Shown here: positions 1-6,250 of the stretch, one piece after another
Numbering within the stretch: position 1 is the first letter of the stretch
How the letters are laid out: every line of letters starts with the position of its first letter
Virus record (IMG/VR): IMGVR_UViG_3300004805_000040
Location: 1-21,921 of that record
Length of the DNA stretch: 21,921 bases
Origin: a virus
Reading direction: 5' to 3' (one strand)
Notes under the pieces: model-generated
What the model was told of the DNA's origin: nothing
Database searches by the model: none
What the model saw: only the letters and a program-made list of their open reading frames with translations
Translations under genes and position numbers: made by a program

Positions 1-59
1 CTGAATTTATAACCTTATCCGTCATTATAACAAGAACTGGATTTACGATTACAACTTAG
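1..59 (+). CDS. C-terminal end of an upstream protein, probably tail sheath (partial)
   Basis: Only the last 18 codons are present. The frame that begins at base 3 stays open to a TAG at 57-59, and the other two forward frames stop at once. The visible tail is EFITLSVIITRTGFTITT. An alternating hydrophobic strand ending in TRTGF is reminiscent of the C-termini of T4 gp18-like sheath proteins. In T4-like tails the sheath gene sits directly before the tube gene, as here. The sheath assignment is mainly inferred from gene order, because too little of the protein is visible for a family match. Confidence 0.5.
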   Translation, partial: EFITLSVIITRTGFTITT

Positions 60-81
60 ATTAGTTATAGGAGATAAAAAT

Positions 82-594
82 ATGTCTGATATCAGACCAA
101 GTATTACAGATGTAGTAGGAATACAGGATTTCGCAGTTCTATACAAGTGGAAAATTGTATTCTCTAAGGTGCCAGCAGGACTGGATAAGTATCTAGGAGG
201 GCTTTTAAATCTATACGCCCTCTCCTCGGAATACCCTAAATTTTCCGAAGAAGAGATAGAGACCACAATGCATGGTAAGAAGGTCTATCAAGCTGGCATG
301 AGAACGTATGATCCAATAACTATAACTTTTATAGAAAATAATAGTGCAATTATACAGAAGTTTATAAAAGCTTGGGCAGCTCTCATAAATACTCCCAACG
401 AAGAAGGTCAAAAAGCTAAGAAAGATTACGTATGCCAGATACAACTTTCCCCGTTAAAGGCTGACGGAGGTAATCTGGCTTCATACAACCTTGTGAATTG
501 TTGGATGCAGACTCACACGATAGGAAACCCAGATGGTAGTGCGAATGAGACTATCAAACCAGAAATTACTTTGAGATTTGATTATTTTGATTAA
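82..594 (+). CDS. tail tube protein, T4 gp19-like
   Basis: A 170-residue protein of the size and pattern of T4 gp19-like tube proteins, which stack as hexamers to form the inner tube of a contractile tail. An N-terminal beta segment (KWKIVFSKVP) is followed by a loop with a Ser-Glu-Tyr-Pro element. Next comes the family-typical stretch where a basic GKKVYQAG strand leads to Tyr-Asp-Pro-Ile-Thr-Ile-Thr-Phe and then a helix with a Trp (KFIKAWAALI). The C-terminus is another beta strand ending FDYFD. AGGAGA at 69-74, 7 nt before the ATG, supports this start. It follows the presumed sheath gene, the usual order in T4-like tails. A related but distinct tube-fold gene lies at 1335-1880. Confidence 0.82.
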   Translation: MSDIRPSITDVVGIQDFAVLYKWKIVFSKVPAGLDKYLGGLLNLYALSSEYPKFSEEEIETTMHGKKVYQAGMRTYDPITITFIENNSAIIQKFIKAWAALINTPNEEGQKAKKDYVCQIQLSPLKADGGNLASYNLVNCWMQTHTIGNPDGSANETIKPEITLRFDYFD

Positions 595-634
595 CATTCT
601 AACCTAGTAAGGTAACAATATCTTAATAAAATAG

Positions 635-664
635 AGAGACAGACTTGTAAAAGAGTCTGTCTCT
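635..664 (+). repeat. 11-bp perfect inverted repeat (hairpin or operator)
   Basis: AGAGACAGACT and its exact reverse complement AGTCTGTCTCT flank an 8-nt loop. A U-tract is missing downstream, so it is a poor match to an intrinsic terminator. The right arm lies inside the 17-bp spacer of the candidate promoter at 645-673, and the first T of its -35 element is the last base of the left arm. It could therefore be an operator, or an RNA hairpin after the tube gene. Confidence 0.65.
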
Positions 665-673
665 TGGTATAGT
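645..673 (+). promoter_or_regulatory. candidate sigma70-type promoter for the membrane protein gene
   Basis: TTGTAA (4 of 6 consensus positions), a 17-nt spacer, then TATAGT (5 of 6). The predicted start is near 680, about 24 nt before the ATG at 704. The -35 element and spacer overlap a perfect palindrome. The weak -35 keeps confidence moderate. Confidence 0.45.
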
Positions 674-703
674 GTTAATATAACAAATATAAGGAATAAT
701 CCC

Positions 704-1279
704 ATGTTGAATTACGATTATGGATATTATACGGAAGAGCAAGAAGTGTCCTCAAAACATATATATTACTTAGAAAAACTATATGTTTTATACACTAAGC
801 CCATGACATATGCCATTTTATTTGTACTATGTTTAACATGTTTATTAATAAAATCCCCCGTATTTTACGAAATAATCACTAACTTAGGAACAGTCTTTAT
901 GTCTATTATATCATTAGTATTCCAGATAGGTTTGGTAATATTAATAATATTATTTATAGTTTGGGTAGACTCTGTATCCCCGAATACTGAAAACTACATT
1001 CCAGTATACCGAGATAGATTATCAGATATTTTAAAAAGAGATATAGAGTACCAAGAGAGGCAGATAAAAGAAGCTAAGTATCAAAATGATTTAGAACTAT
1101 CTCGAGAAAAATTTAGAAAATCCCAAGAACCTCCCAAGTATAGAGTAGACTTTCTAACCTACAACCATGGATGTACTATAACTGAAATAGTACAAGCCCG
1201 AAATACTATGGAAGTAAGAGCTAGATACAACTCCGACTCTAGGGTCAGATCACTATTAAGAATATCCTGTGCTTATTAA
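704..1279 (+). CDS. predicted membrane protein with a charged cytoplasmic-type tail; function unknown
   Basis: 191 residues, family not recognised. Two strongly hydrophobic segments (about 33-50 and 60-90) are separated by a short polar loop, followed by a charged helix-prone stretch (about 100-145, rich in Arg, Lys, Glu) that may form a coiled coil. The C-terminal 45 residues contain four cysteine/histidine-type positions but no clear metal motif. AAGGA lies upstream of the ATG. It splits the tail-tube genes, has a candidate promoter of its own at 645-673, and a 14-bp terminator-like stem straddles its stop codon. That cassette structure resembles a moron: an accessory gene inserted in a structural operon. 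A role in host-envelope modification or exclusion of other phages is possible but unsupported. It lacks the compact size of a typical holin. Confidence 0.8.
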   Translation: MLNYDYGYYTEEQEVSSKHIYYLEKLYVLYTKPMTYAILFVLCLTCLLIKSPVFYEIITNLGTVFMSIISLVFQIGLVILIILFIVWVDSVSPNTENYIPVYRDRLSDILKRDIEYQERQIKEAKYQNDLELSREKFRKSQEPPKYRVDFLTYNHGCTITEIVQARNTMEVRARYNSDSRVRSLLRISCAY

Positions 1280-1301
1280 CGAGTATAGGATATTTTATAT
1301 T
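1259..1301 (+). terminator. terminator-like hairpin over the membrane protein stop codon
   Basis: Bases 1261-1274 can pair with 1281-1294 over 14 bp, including three G-U pairs; the outer 8 bp (AATATCCT with AGGATATT) are perfect. The 6-nt loop is ATTAAC and the tail is TTATATTATATTT. The stop codon TAA is in the loop. The U-rich tail is interrupted by A residues, so strength is uncertain. Confidence 0.5.
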
Positions 1302-1334
1302 ATATTTAGGAGTAACTAACTAGGGATTTTAAAA

Positions 1335-1880
1335 TTGGCAAACGGTTTTACATCTAATAATCTCAAAGGCCAATCTATATCTGATATAGGTTCCGTAGCT
1401 TGGGGTTTAGGGTTTAATTATCTAGTAACTATTGATAGGATAAAATCACCATTTACGGGGAATGTTGCTCTTGGGAATGTCATACCTTGTTATCAAGTAC
1501 AAGAGAAGATCCCATTAATGAAGTCTATGCAAGTAAAGTTACCCATGTACGGAAACTTTAATATTCCCATTGGGATAGAGTTACCTACATTAACAGTATC
1601 TTTATATGATGACGAGAATTGTATTGTCGAGAAATCTATAAAAGACTGGATAAATGACATATTTTACACGGGAACTTCTATAAGAACCTTAGATGAAAAT
1701 ACCACGAAGCTAACGGTATTTAAACTATCATCAAATAAGAAGATAACACTAATGACGAGTTATGAAGTATACCCAGAAGGGGATTGTCAAGTAACAATGG
1801 GTTCCAATATTACATTAAAAGAGTTGAATGTAAATTTCAATGTTGTTTATATATATCCTAGGGAGGATTTTACCGTTTAA
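1335..1880 (+). CDS. second tail-tube-like structural protein
   Basis: 181 residues starting at TTG, with AGGGA at 1322-1326 and no in-frame ATG that would keep the conserved start. The layout resembles the tube fold of gp19-like proteins. A strand near VTIDRIKSPF is followed by a loop with basic and proline residues (KLPMYGNFNIPIGIELP). Then come TLTVSLYDDEN and a helix with a Trp (KSIKDWINDIF). The C-terminal half is strand-rich and ends in a region rich in Asn and Val. Sequence identity to the tube protein at 82-594 looks low. It could be a tube-terminator, a tube-initiator (gp48/gp54 type) or a minor tube subunit; the position before the chaperone and tape-measure genes does not decide this. 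It shares its first four residues (MANG) with the tape measure. Confidence 0.6.
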   Translation: MANGFTSNNLKGQSISDIGSVAWGLGFNYLVTIDRIKSPFTGNVALGNVIPCYQVQEKIPLMKSMQVKLPMYGNFNIPIGIELPTLTVSLYDDENCIVEKSIKDWINDIFYTGTSIRTLDENTTKLTVFKLSSNKKITLMTSYEVYPEGDCQVTMGSNITLKELNVNFNVVYIYPREDFTV

Positions 1881-1903
1881 TTGGGGGAAAAGGGGTTTAA
1901 GGG

Positions 1904-2638
1904 ATGGAAAATTCAAGAAAGTATTTACCTAAATATCAAGAAAAATGGCTACCTTCGGGAAACTTGCAATACCCCGATGGAGTTAACATACATTACTATC
2001 CTTTTTCTTTTGGAGAAATTCTAAAGATAAATCAATCAAATCTGGATGAGATAGCTATGTATAATATGATGTTAGAAGGTGTTGAAATAATAGGTATGCC
2101 AGTAGAGGATTTAACTTTCTACGACGCTTTATACTTAGGGTGGAGACGAAAGACAGCTAGTCTAGGCGTGTCCATGTTAGACATAAAATCATACTGCCCC
2201 AACTGTGATACAACCAACATAACTGTTTTTGATTTAACAGAGTTAAAGTATATAGATGTTGAGATGAAGGCGATGCCCGCTAAAACTGTGATATGTGGAG
2301 AAGAATTACATTTTGGATTTATTACGATAAAAGACTATATGGAGTTACAATCTAAAGATCTACATAAAGACGTACTAGCTGTGTATGCTAAATCAGTAAC
2401 CAATAGGAGTTACGAGGAAGCCTATGAGATTATATCCAGTGCTATGGGGAATGACGTAGATAAGTTAGAGACACTTAATAGAATTCTATATCATGGAGTA
2501 AAGCCCATAAATGTGACATGTAGAGGTTGTGGTCAAGAGTATGCTATAAGAATAACAGACTCCTCGGAGGTAGAGATTCTCAAACCCTTTCGTGGAGAAG
2601 AAGTCATTATACGAGATGAAATTTCTTTTGGCGACTAA
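1904..2638 (+). CDS. T4 gp26/gp51-like baseplate/tail assembly chaperone with split zinc knuckles
   Basis: 244 residues. The N-terminus (LPSGNLQYPDG followed by YPFSFGEIL) matches the pattern of the T4_baseplate family (gp26/gp51), small proteins needed for hub and tail assembly. Two CxxC pairs, C98-C101 (CPNC) and C206-C209 (CRGC), lie about 105 residues apart and could together bind one zinc ion. Between them is a mostly helical region. The gene sits immediately before the tape measure, the standard place for a tail assembly chaperone. Its 3' end overlaps a second open frame (2574-2735) with a CCC-T sequence suited to +1 frameshifting, so a longer form of about 277 residues is likely. Start supported by AAGGGAT upstream of the ATG. 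Confidence 0.68.
   Translation: MENSRKYLPKYQEKWLPSGNLQYPDGVNIHYYPFSFGEILKINQSNLDEIAMYNMMLEGVEIIGMPVEDLTFYDALYLGWRRKTASLGVSMLDIKSYCPNCDTTNITVFDLTELKYIDVEMKAMPAKTVICGEELHFGFITIKDYMELQSKDLHKDVLAVYAKSVTNRSYEEAYEIISSAMGNDVDKLETLNRILYHGVKPINVTCRGCGQEYAIRITDSSEVEILKPFRGEEVIIRDEISFGD
2585..2590 (+). promoter_or_regulatory. candidate +1 translational frameshift site (CCC-T)
   Basis: In the chaperone frame the ribosome reads AAA CCC TTT CGT. A proline tRNA on CCC can re-pair one base forward on CCT; CGT is probably a slow codon in this AGA-rich genome. The new frame then reads TTC GTG GAG and stays open to 2735. The window that allows a shift is 2574-2638, bounded by a TAG at 2571-2573 in the new frame and by the chaperone stop. 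Confidence 0.45.
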
Positions 2639-2738
2639 CGGGGTAGTAGATGCTTGGCATGTTAATGAGCTTCTGTATAGTGAAGTCAGAGTACATTACG
2701 GATCTTTAATTAAAAAACTAAAAGAAGAGAATAGATAA
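2616..2738 (+). CDS. small overlapping frame: frameshift extension of the chaperone, or a separate 40-residue protein
   Basis: From the ATG at 2616 this frame encodes 40 residues, with a helix-rich end containing WHVNELLYSEV and a Lys/Glu-rich C-terminus. It overlaps the last 23 nt of the chaperone gene and its stop TAA shares one base with the tape-measure ATG (TAATG). The frame is +1 relative to the chaperone and is open back to 2574. No well-spaced ribosome site precedes the ATG: GGAG at 2594-2597 is 18 nt away. That argues for expression as a fusion, joined near proline 228 of the chaperone to make about 277 residues. Many phage tail assembly chaperones come in such short and frameshifted long forms. 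The alternative is translational coupling. Confidence 0.55.
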   Translation: MKFLLATNGVVDAWHVNELLYSEVRVHYGSLIKKLKEENR

Positions 2739-5218
2739 TGGCTAACGGTCAACCTGAAAATCCGAATATTAAAAACCCATTCTTAGAATTTTCTAAGAAC
2801 TTTACTAACTTCATGAAATATTCTGAGTCTGTAGACAGAAGTAGGAATGTAAACACGGAAAAACTTATGAAGGAAATGGCTATTCAGTATAAACTCCTGA
2901 GGACTGCTTATGAGAAAGGGAATATTACAGCTAAGAAGGGGAAAGAAGAAGACTTATATAATGATAAGGGATTCTTTAAACTTCTTGAGCTCATGGACGG
3001 GGTTGACTCTAAGTTAGAGAAGGTTATAGATAAATATTTAAAGGGTAAGAATTTAGTTAAGGGTGAGAAAGTAGACCTATCTAAATTTTTGGAAGGAATG
3101 CAGGAATCTCTTAGAGAAACTAAAGAGAAAGTTGGCATTCCTACCAAGGATGTCCTCAATAATTTCAAAACATTATTAAATAGTAGTGATGCTAGTGTGA
3201 ATTATCAACTAGATCTATTAGACTTTTTAAGGGAATATGCTAAGGAAGATATAGCAGTATCTGAGGATTTAAAAACCCTGATATCCGAAGTTTTGAGATC
3301 CAATAAAATATCTGATGAGGATAGGGTCAGGTTAAATCAAGAATTATCAAATACTATAGAGGAATATAGTCGAAATCAGTCCACAGCTTTCTCTCCTTTT
3401 GCGAGACTGAGAAGAACCTTAGATACTACTAACCTTACTATGCAAGGTATGGTAACTTCCTTAACGTCTAACCAACAAAGACAAGGTGGAAATCAAGGTG
3501 GAAATCAAGGTGGAAATCAAGGTGGAGGAGGGCATGGATTTGCAGAAAGAATACAACGATTTGTTACTGAAAGAACTGGGGAAGCCACTACAGCTTCTGT
3601 AAGAAATCTTGCAGTGGGTGCTTCAGAGATGCTACCTGAACCCCTAAAGCCAGTGGCTGCCATAACAGCTTCATCTGCACCTTTAATATCTGAGGCTGTC
3701 ATGACAGCCTTAACAGCTAATGCAGGTTGGGCTACCTTTAAGAATTTGGGCAGTGCCATAGGACCTCTAGCTAAGACAATGACAGTTCTAAAGGGGGTAG
3801 GCATGGTAGCTAAACCACTAGCGTTAGGTTTAGCTGGTATTGAAGGAGTTACAAGAGCTACTGAGGAAATCAATAGGGGTAAGGGGAATGTTTTAGATAA
3901 AACTTTAAGTGTTCCTACAAAATTTGCGGAAGGTTTCACATCTTCCATGACTTTAGGACTATCTGATAAACTATTTGGAGCTTTAAAGCCATCTAAAGAA
4001 TTTCAAAAGAGATTAGAATCTGGTCAAGTTAAAAAAATGTGGGATTTTAATTCAGGTGTTAAAAATAACAAGGCAGATGGCACCAACAACATCTTGGGAG
4101 GCATGGGTAATGATACATTAGGGGATGTGATAAAAGAGGAAAATAGAAAAATATACGGTCCTAACTTAGATTTAGGTCAAATTTTTACAAATAGCCTTAA
4201 GACTCTTTTTCCTTTTCTAGGTGAGGGTAAATCAACTGAACAAATTAAAATAGACTATGCTAATGAACAAGCTGGACTTGCTAAGAAGGATAAGGAATTC
4301 GTGAATACGATTAAAAAGAAAGAAACTTACACTGAGGCAGGGGGGGGAGTAGGTGGATTTCTAGGTGGCTTAGTAGGTAAGAAAAAAGAAGGTGAGAAAC
4401 TAGGAACGGAAGTAGGAGCTAAGGTATACGATATAGGCAAAACTGGATTTCATAGAGGAAAAGAAATAATAGACCAATACGGGAATAGGAGAGTTTTATC
4501 TACGAACCCAGAAGATAAAGCTCAAAGAACTACTTTTGGAAAAAATTCTAGGGGAGAGGACATTACCTCAGGAGACATAGAGAGGGGTAAATTAGCTAAG
4601 TCTCTCAACAAGAATAAAGAATTTGAAAGTTTAGGGGGTAAAAGTTCTTGGTATCGTCCTAGTCAGTTTAGTCAAGATATAGCCTACGGTAAAAAAGGAA
4701 CCTCCACAGTATTAAATGAATTCGCAGGGCAAGGAGCTAAATTTACACTTTCTGGAGCTATGGGTACGTCTGCAAGTAAGCATACTGGAAAAGGTTCTGG
4801 AAAAGGTCATGAGTCTGGTTCTAAATTCGATATAGTCCCTAAGACTGGAGAAACTCTTGAAGGTCTTTATGAGAAAGCATTAAAGAATCCAAGATTCTCA
4901 GAAGTAAGTATAGAGAATAAGGGAACCGATAACGCACATGTTGACGTTCAGATTGCAAAGTCAGTGTATGAGAATGTTAAGAAAAATGAAGAGTTAGTAG
5001 CTAATGCTAAGAAAAAAGAAGTATTAGTAGCTAAAGCAAGACCAGATGTTATAGTAGCCCCCCCTAAAACACCGCCAAAAGAACAGGGAACTAAAATAGC
5101 TCCAGCACCTAGTCCAGTAGTAGCGAGTGCTCCTCCAGATAGACAAAAGTCTGAAAGAAAAACAAAGTCGGATCATGCAATGGTAGATATGTATAATGTA
5201 CACGGAGTTTTAGGATAA
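2738..5218 (+). CDS. tape measure protein with C-terminal M15-type peptidase domain
   Basis: 826 residues, the usual size range for a protein that spans the tail lumen and sets its length. Residues 1-230 are charged and helical. A Gln/Asn/Gly linker made of 12-bp repeats follows (about 249-264). A hydrophobic alanine-rich region lies at about 285-370, as in many tape measures, then a charged helical middle. Residues about 665-750 resemble M15 D-Ala-D-Ala peptidases: H691 and D698 in the pattern GHESGSKFD, and D731-N-A-H734 for the last base and zinc ligand. A Pro-rich tail (about 760-800) follows. The peptidase would open the cell wall during DNA injection. It begins 1 nt into the preceding stop and ends in TAATG with the next gene. 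At about 1.5 angstrom per residue, it would predict a tail around 120 nm (inference). Confidence 0.82.
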   Translation: MANGQPENPNIKNPFLEFSKNFTNFMKYSESVDRSRNVNTEKLMKEMAIQYKLLRTAYEKGNITAKKGKEEDLYNDKGFFKLLELMDGVDSKLEKVIDKYLKGKNLVKGEKVDLSKFLEGMQESLRETKEKVGIPTKDVLNNFKTLLNSSDASVNYQLDLLDFLREYAKEDIAVSEDLKTLISEVLRSNKISDEDRVRLNQELSNTIEEYSRNQSTAFSPFARLRRTLDTTNLTMQGMVTSLTSNQQRQGGNQGGNQGGNQGGGGHGFAERIQRFVTERTGEATTASVRNLAVGASEMLPEPLKPVAAITASSAPLISEAVMTALTANAGWATFKNLGSAIGPLAKTMTVLKGVGMVAKPLALGLAGIEGVTRATEEINRGKGNVLDKTLSVPTKFAEGFTSSMTLGLSDKLFGALKPSKEFQKRLESGQVKKMWDFNSGVKNNKADGTNNILGGMGNDTLGDVIKEENRKIYGPNLDLGQIFTNSLKTLFPFLGEGKSTEQIKIDYANEQAGLAKKDKEFVNTIKKKETYTEAGGGVGGFLGGLVGKKKEGEKLGTEVGAKVYDIGKTGFHRGKEIIDQYGNRRVLSTNPEDKAQRTTFGKNSRGEDITSGDIERGKLAKSLNKNKEFESLGGKSSWYRPSQFSQDIAYGKKGTSTVLNEFAGQGAKFTLSGAMGTSASKHTGKGSGKGHESGSKFDIVPKTGETLEGLYEKALKNPRFSEVSIENKGTDNAHVDVQIAKSVYENVKKNEELVANAKKKEVLVAKARPDVIVAPPKTPPKEQGTKIAPAPSPVVASAPPDRQKSERKTKSDHAMVDMYNVHGVLG
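3482..3529 (+). repeat. 12-bp tandem repeat encoding a Gln-Gly-Gly-Asn linker
   Basis: Three exact copies of CAAGGTGGAAAT and a fourth that diverges at its last three bases (CAAGGTGGAGGA), in frame inside the tape-measure gene. Each unit encodes Gln-Gly-Gly-Asn. This is a flexible linker between the N-terminal helical part and the hydrophobic region, and copy number could vary by slippage without breaking the frame. Confidence 0.95.
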
Positions 5219-5883
5219 TGAATATATACGATTCAGTTATAAATAATGAGAGTTTGAGGGTTATGTTAATAATCCCCCCCGAATCTGGAAAATCTCCAGA
5301 TGAGAAGTCAGCTAAGAACGACTCTGTTATCTATGGGTATCTTGAAAATCCTTTTGAGGTAAATACCTCCTTAGAGTGGTCGGATAAGCTATTTGGAAGA
5401 GACTATGCTACAAATTTGAACAAGTTAGTAGGGCAATTAGGGGGAGATATACAAGTCCTCAATATATTAGATACTATGCAAACACCCATAGCAACAAGGA
5501 TACCCGAATTTAAACTTGAATTTTATGTAATAGCTACTAAAAAAGACGACAATCCTATGAAAAAAGTATTACGTCTTTATGAGTCTACGTTTCCAGAAAG
5601 AGTAAGTGTAGGTACAGTGAAATACCACTGGGGGTTTGTTCCAAACGCTCTTGCAGAGTCAGGAGGTAGTTCCCTAACACAGCAACCCACTAAAGGAACA
5701 GTTATAGTTACCATAGGTAAATGGTTCAGGGCTATAAATATGATTTTAAAGAACCCAGTTTTAACATACTCAGATACTGTGGGTACTAATGGAAAGCCTC
5801 TATGGGTAAAAGTGAGTGTTATAGTAATGCCAAGAAGACTTCCATACGCGGATGAGTTTGCAAGTATGTTTTTAGTTGATTAG
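5218..5883 (+). CDS. probable baseplate hub/tube-initiator protein (gp48/gp54 position)
   Basis: 221 residues, starting inside the tape-measure stop codon (TAATG), so the two genes are translationally coupled. The protein has mixed strands and helices: a strand with MLIIPPESG near residue 20, a central LEWSDKLFG motif, and a C-terminal half rich in beta strands (KGTVIVTIGKWFRAI; LWVKVSVIVMPRR) ending in a helix near ADEFASMFL. A tube-like fold is plausible. It stands directly after the tape measure and before the gp53-like gene, where T4-like phages place the proteins that cap the hub and start tube growth. The name rests mainly on position and general pattern, as I do not see a diagnostic motif. 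A run of seven C bases occurs at 5274-5280. Confidence 0.5.
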   Translation: MNIYDSVINNESLRVMLIIPPESGKSPDEKSAKNDSVIYGYLENPFEVNTSLEWSDKLFGRDYATNLNKLVGQLGGDIQVLNILDTMQTPIATRIPEFKLEFYVIATKKDDNPMKKVLRLYESTFPERVSVGTVKYHWGFVPNALAESGGSSLTQQPTKGTVIVTIGKWFRAINMILKNPVLTYSDTVGTNGKPLWVKVSVIVMPRRLPYADEFASMFLVD

Positions 5884-5896
5884 ATGGAGTTAGTAA

Positions 5897-6238
5897 ATGT
5901 TTTACGTTAATTCAGACTACATAAGTAACGAGAAATACGATTTAGGTAAGTTCATGCCTTTCGAGTTAGATAATTTTGACGTACTAAACTCCTACTTTCT
6001 AGAGAATTTTATAAAACTCCCCCAAGTTGGAACTTTCACTATAAGTACTGAAGAATACAGACCTGACCTAATATCGTATAAAATATATGAAAATGTATAT
6101 TACTGGTCTTTAATATTAATGTACAATGACATAATAGACTTAGAAGATTTGATTACAGGAACTTCTTTAAAATACTTTGGGGTTATGGATTTAGAAAATT
6201 TATTTTTTAATCTTCGATCATTTGAAAACAAATCTTAA
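5897..6238 (+). CDS. baseplate wedge protein, T4 gp53-like
   Basis: 113 residues. The central signature YRPDLISYKIYENVYYWSL, followed by an acidic DIIDLEDLITGT stretch and a final helix starting at the DLENLFF element, is the pattern of the gp53 wedge family (gp53 binds wedge complexes and triggers their joining to the hub). T4 gp53 is longer, so this is a short form covering the core. GGAG upstream of the ATG gives a normal start. It lies between the tube-initiator candidate and the hub protein, within the compact baseplate cluster. Confidence 0.75.
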   Translation: MFYVNSDYISNEKYDLGKFMPFELDNFDVLNSYFLENFIKLPQVGTFTISTEEYRPDLISYKIYENVYYWSLILMYNDIIDLEDLITGTSLKYFGVMDLENLFFNLRSFENKS

Positions 6239-6250
6239 GAGAGGAATACT

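Noticed and set aside
3517-3948. A 143-codon open frame on the minus strand
   Set aside because: It lies fully within the tape-measure gene, has no visible ribosome site and a low-complexity translation; it mirrors the alanine-rich tape-measure codons.
5274-5280. Seven C bases in the gene at 5218 as a frameshift site
   Set aside because: The other frames do not lead to a useful downstream coding stretch; it is an Ile-Pro-Pro codon run.
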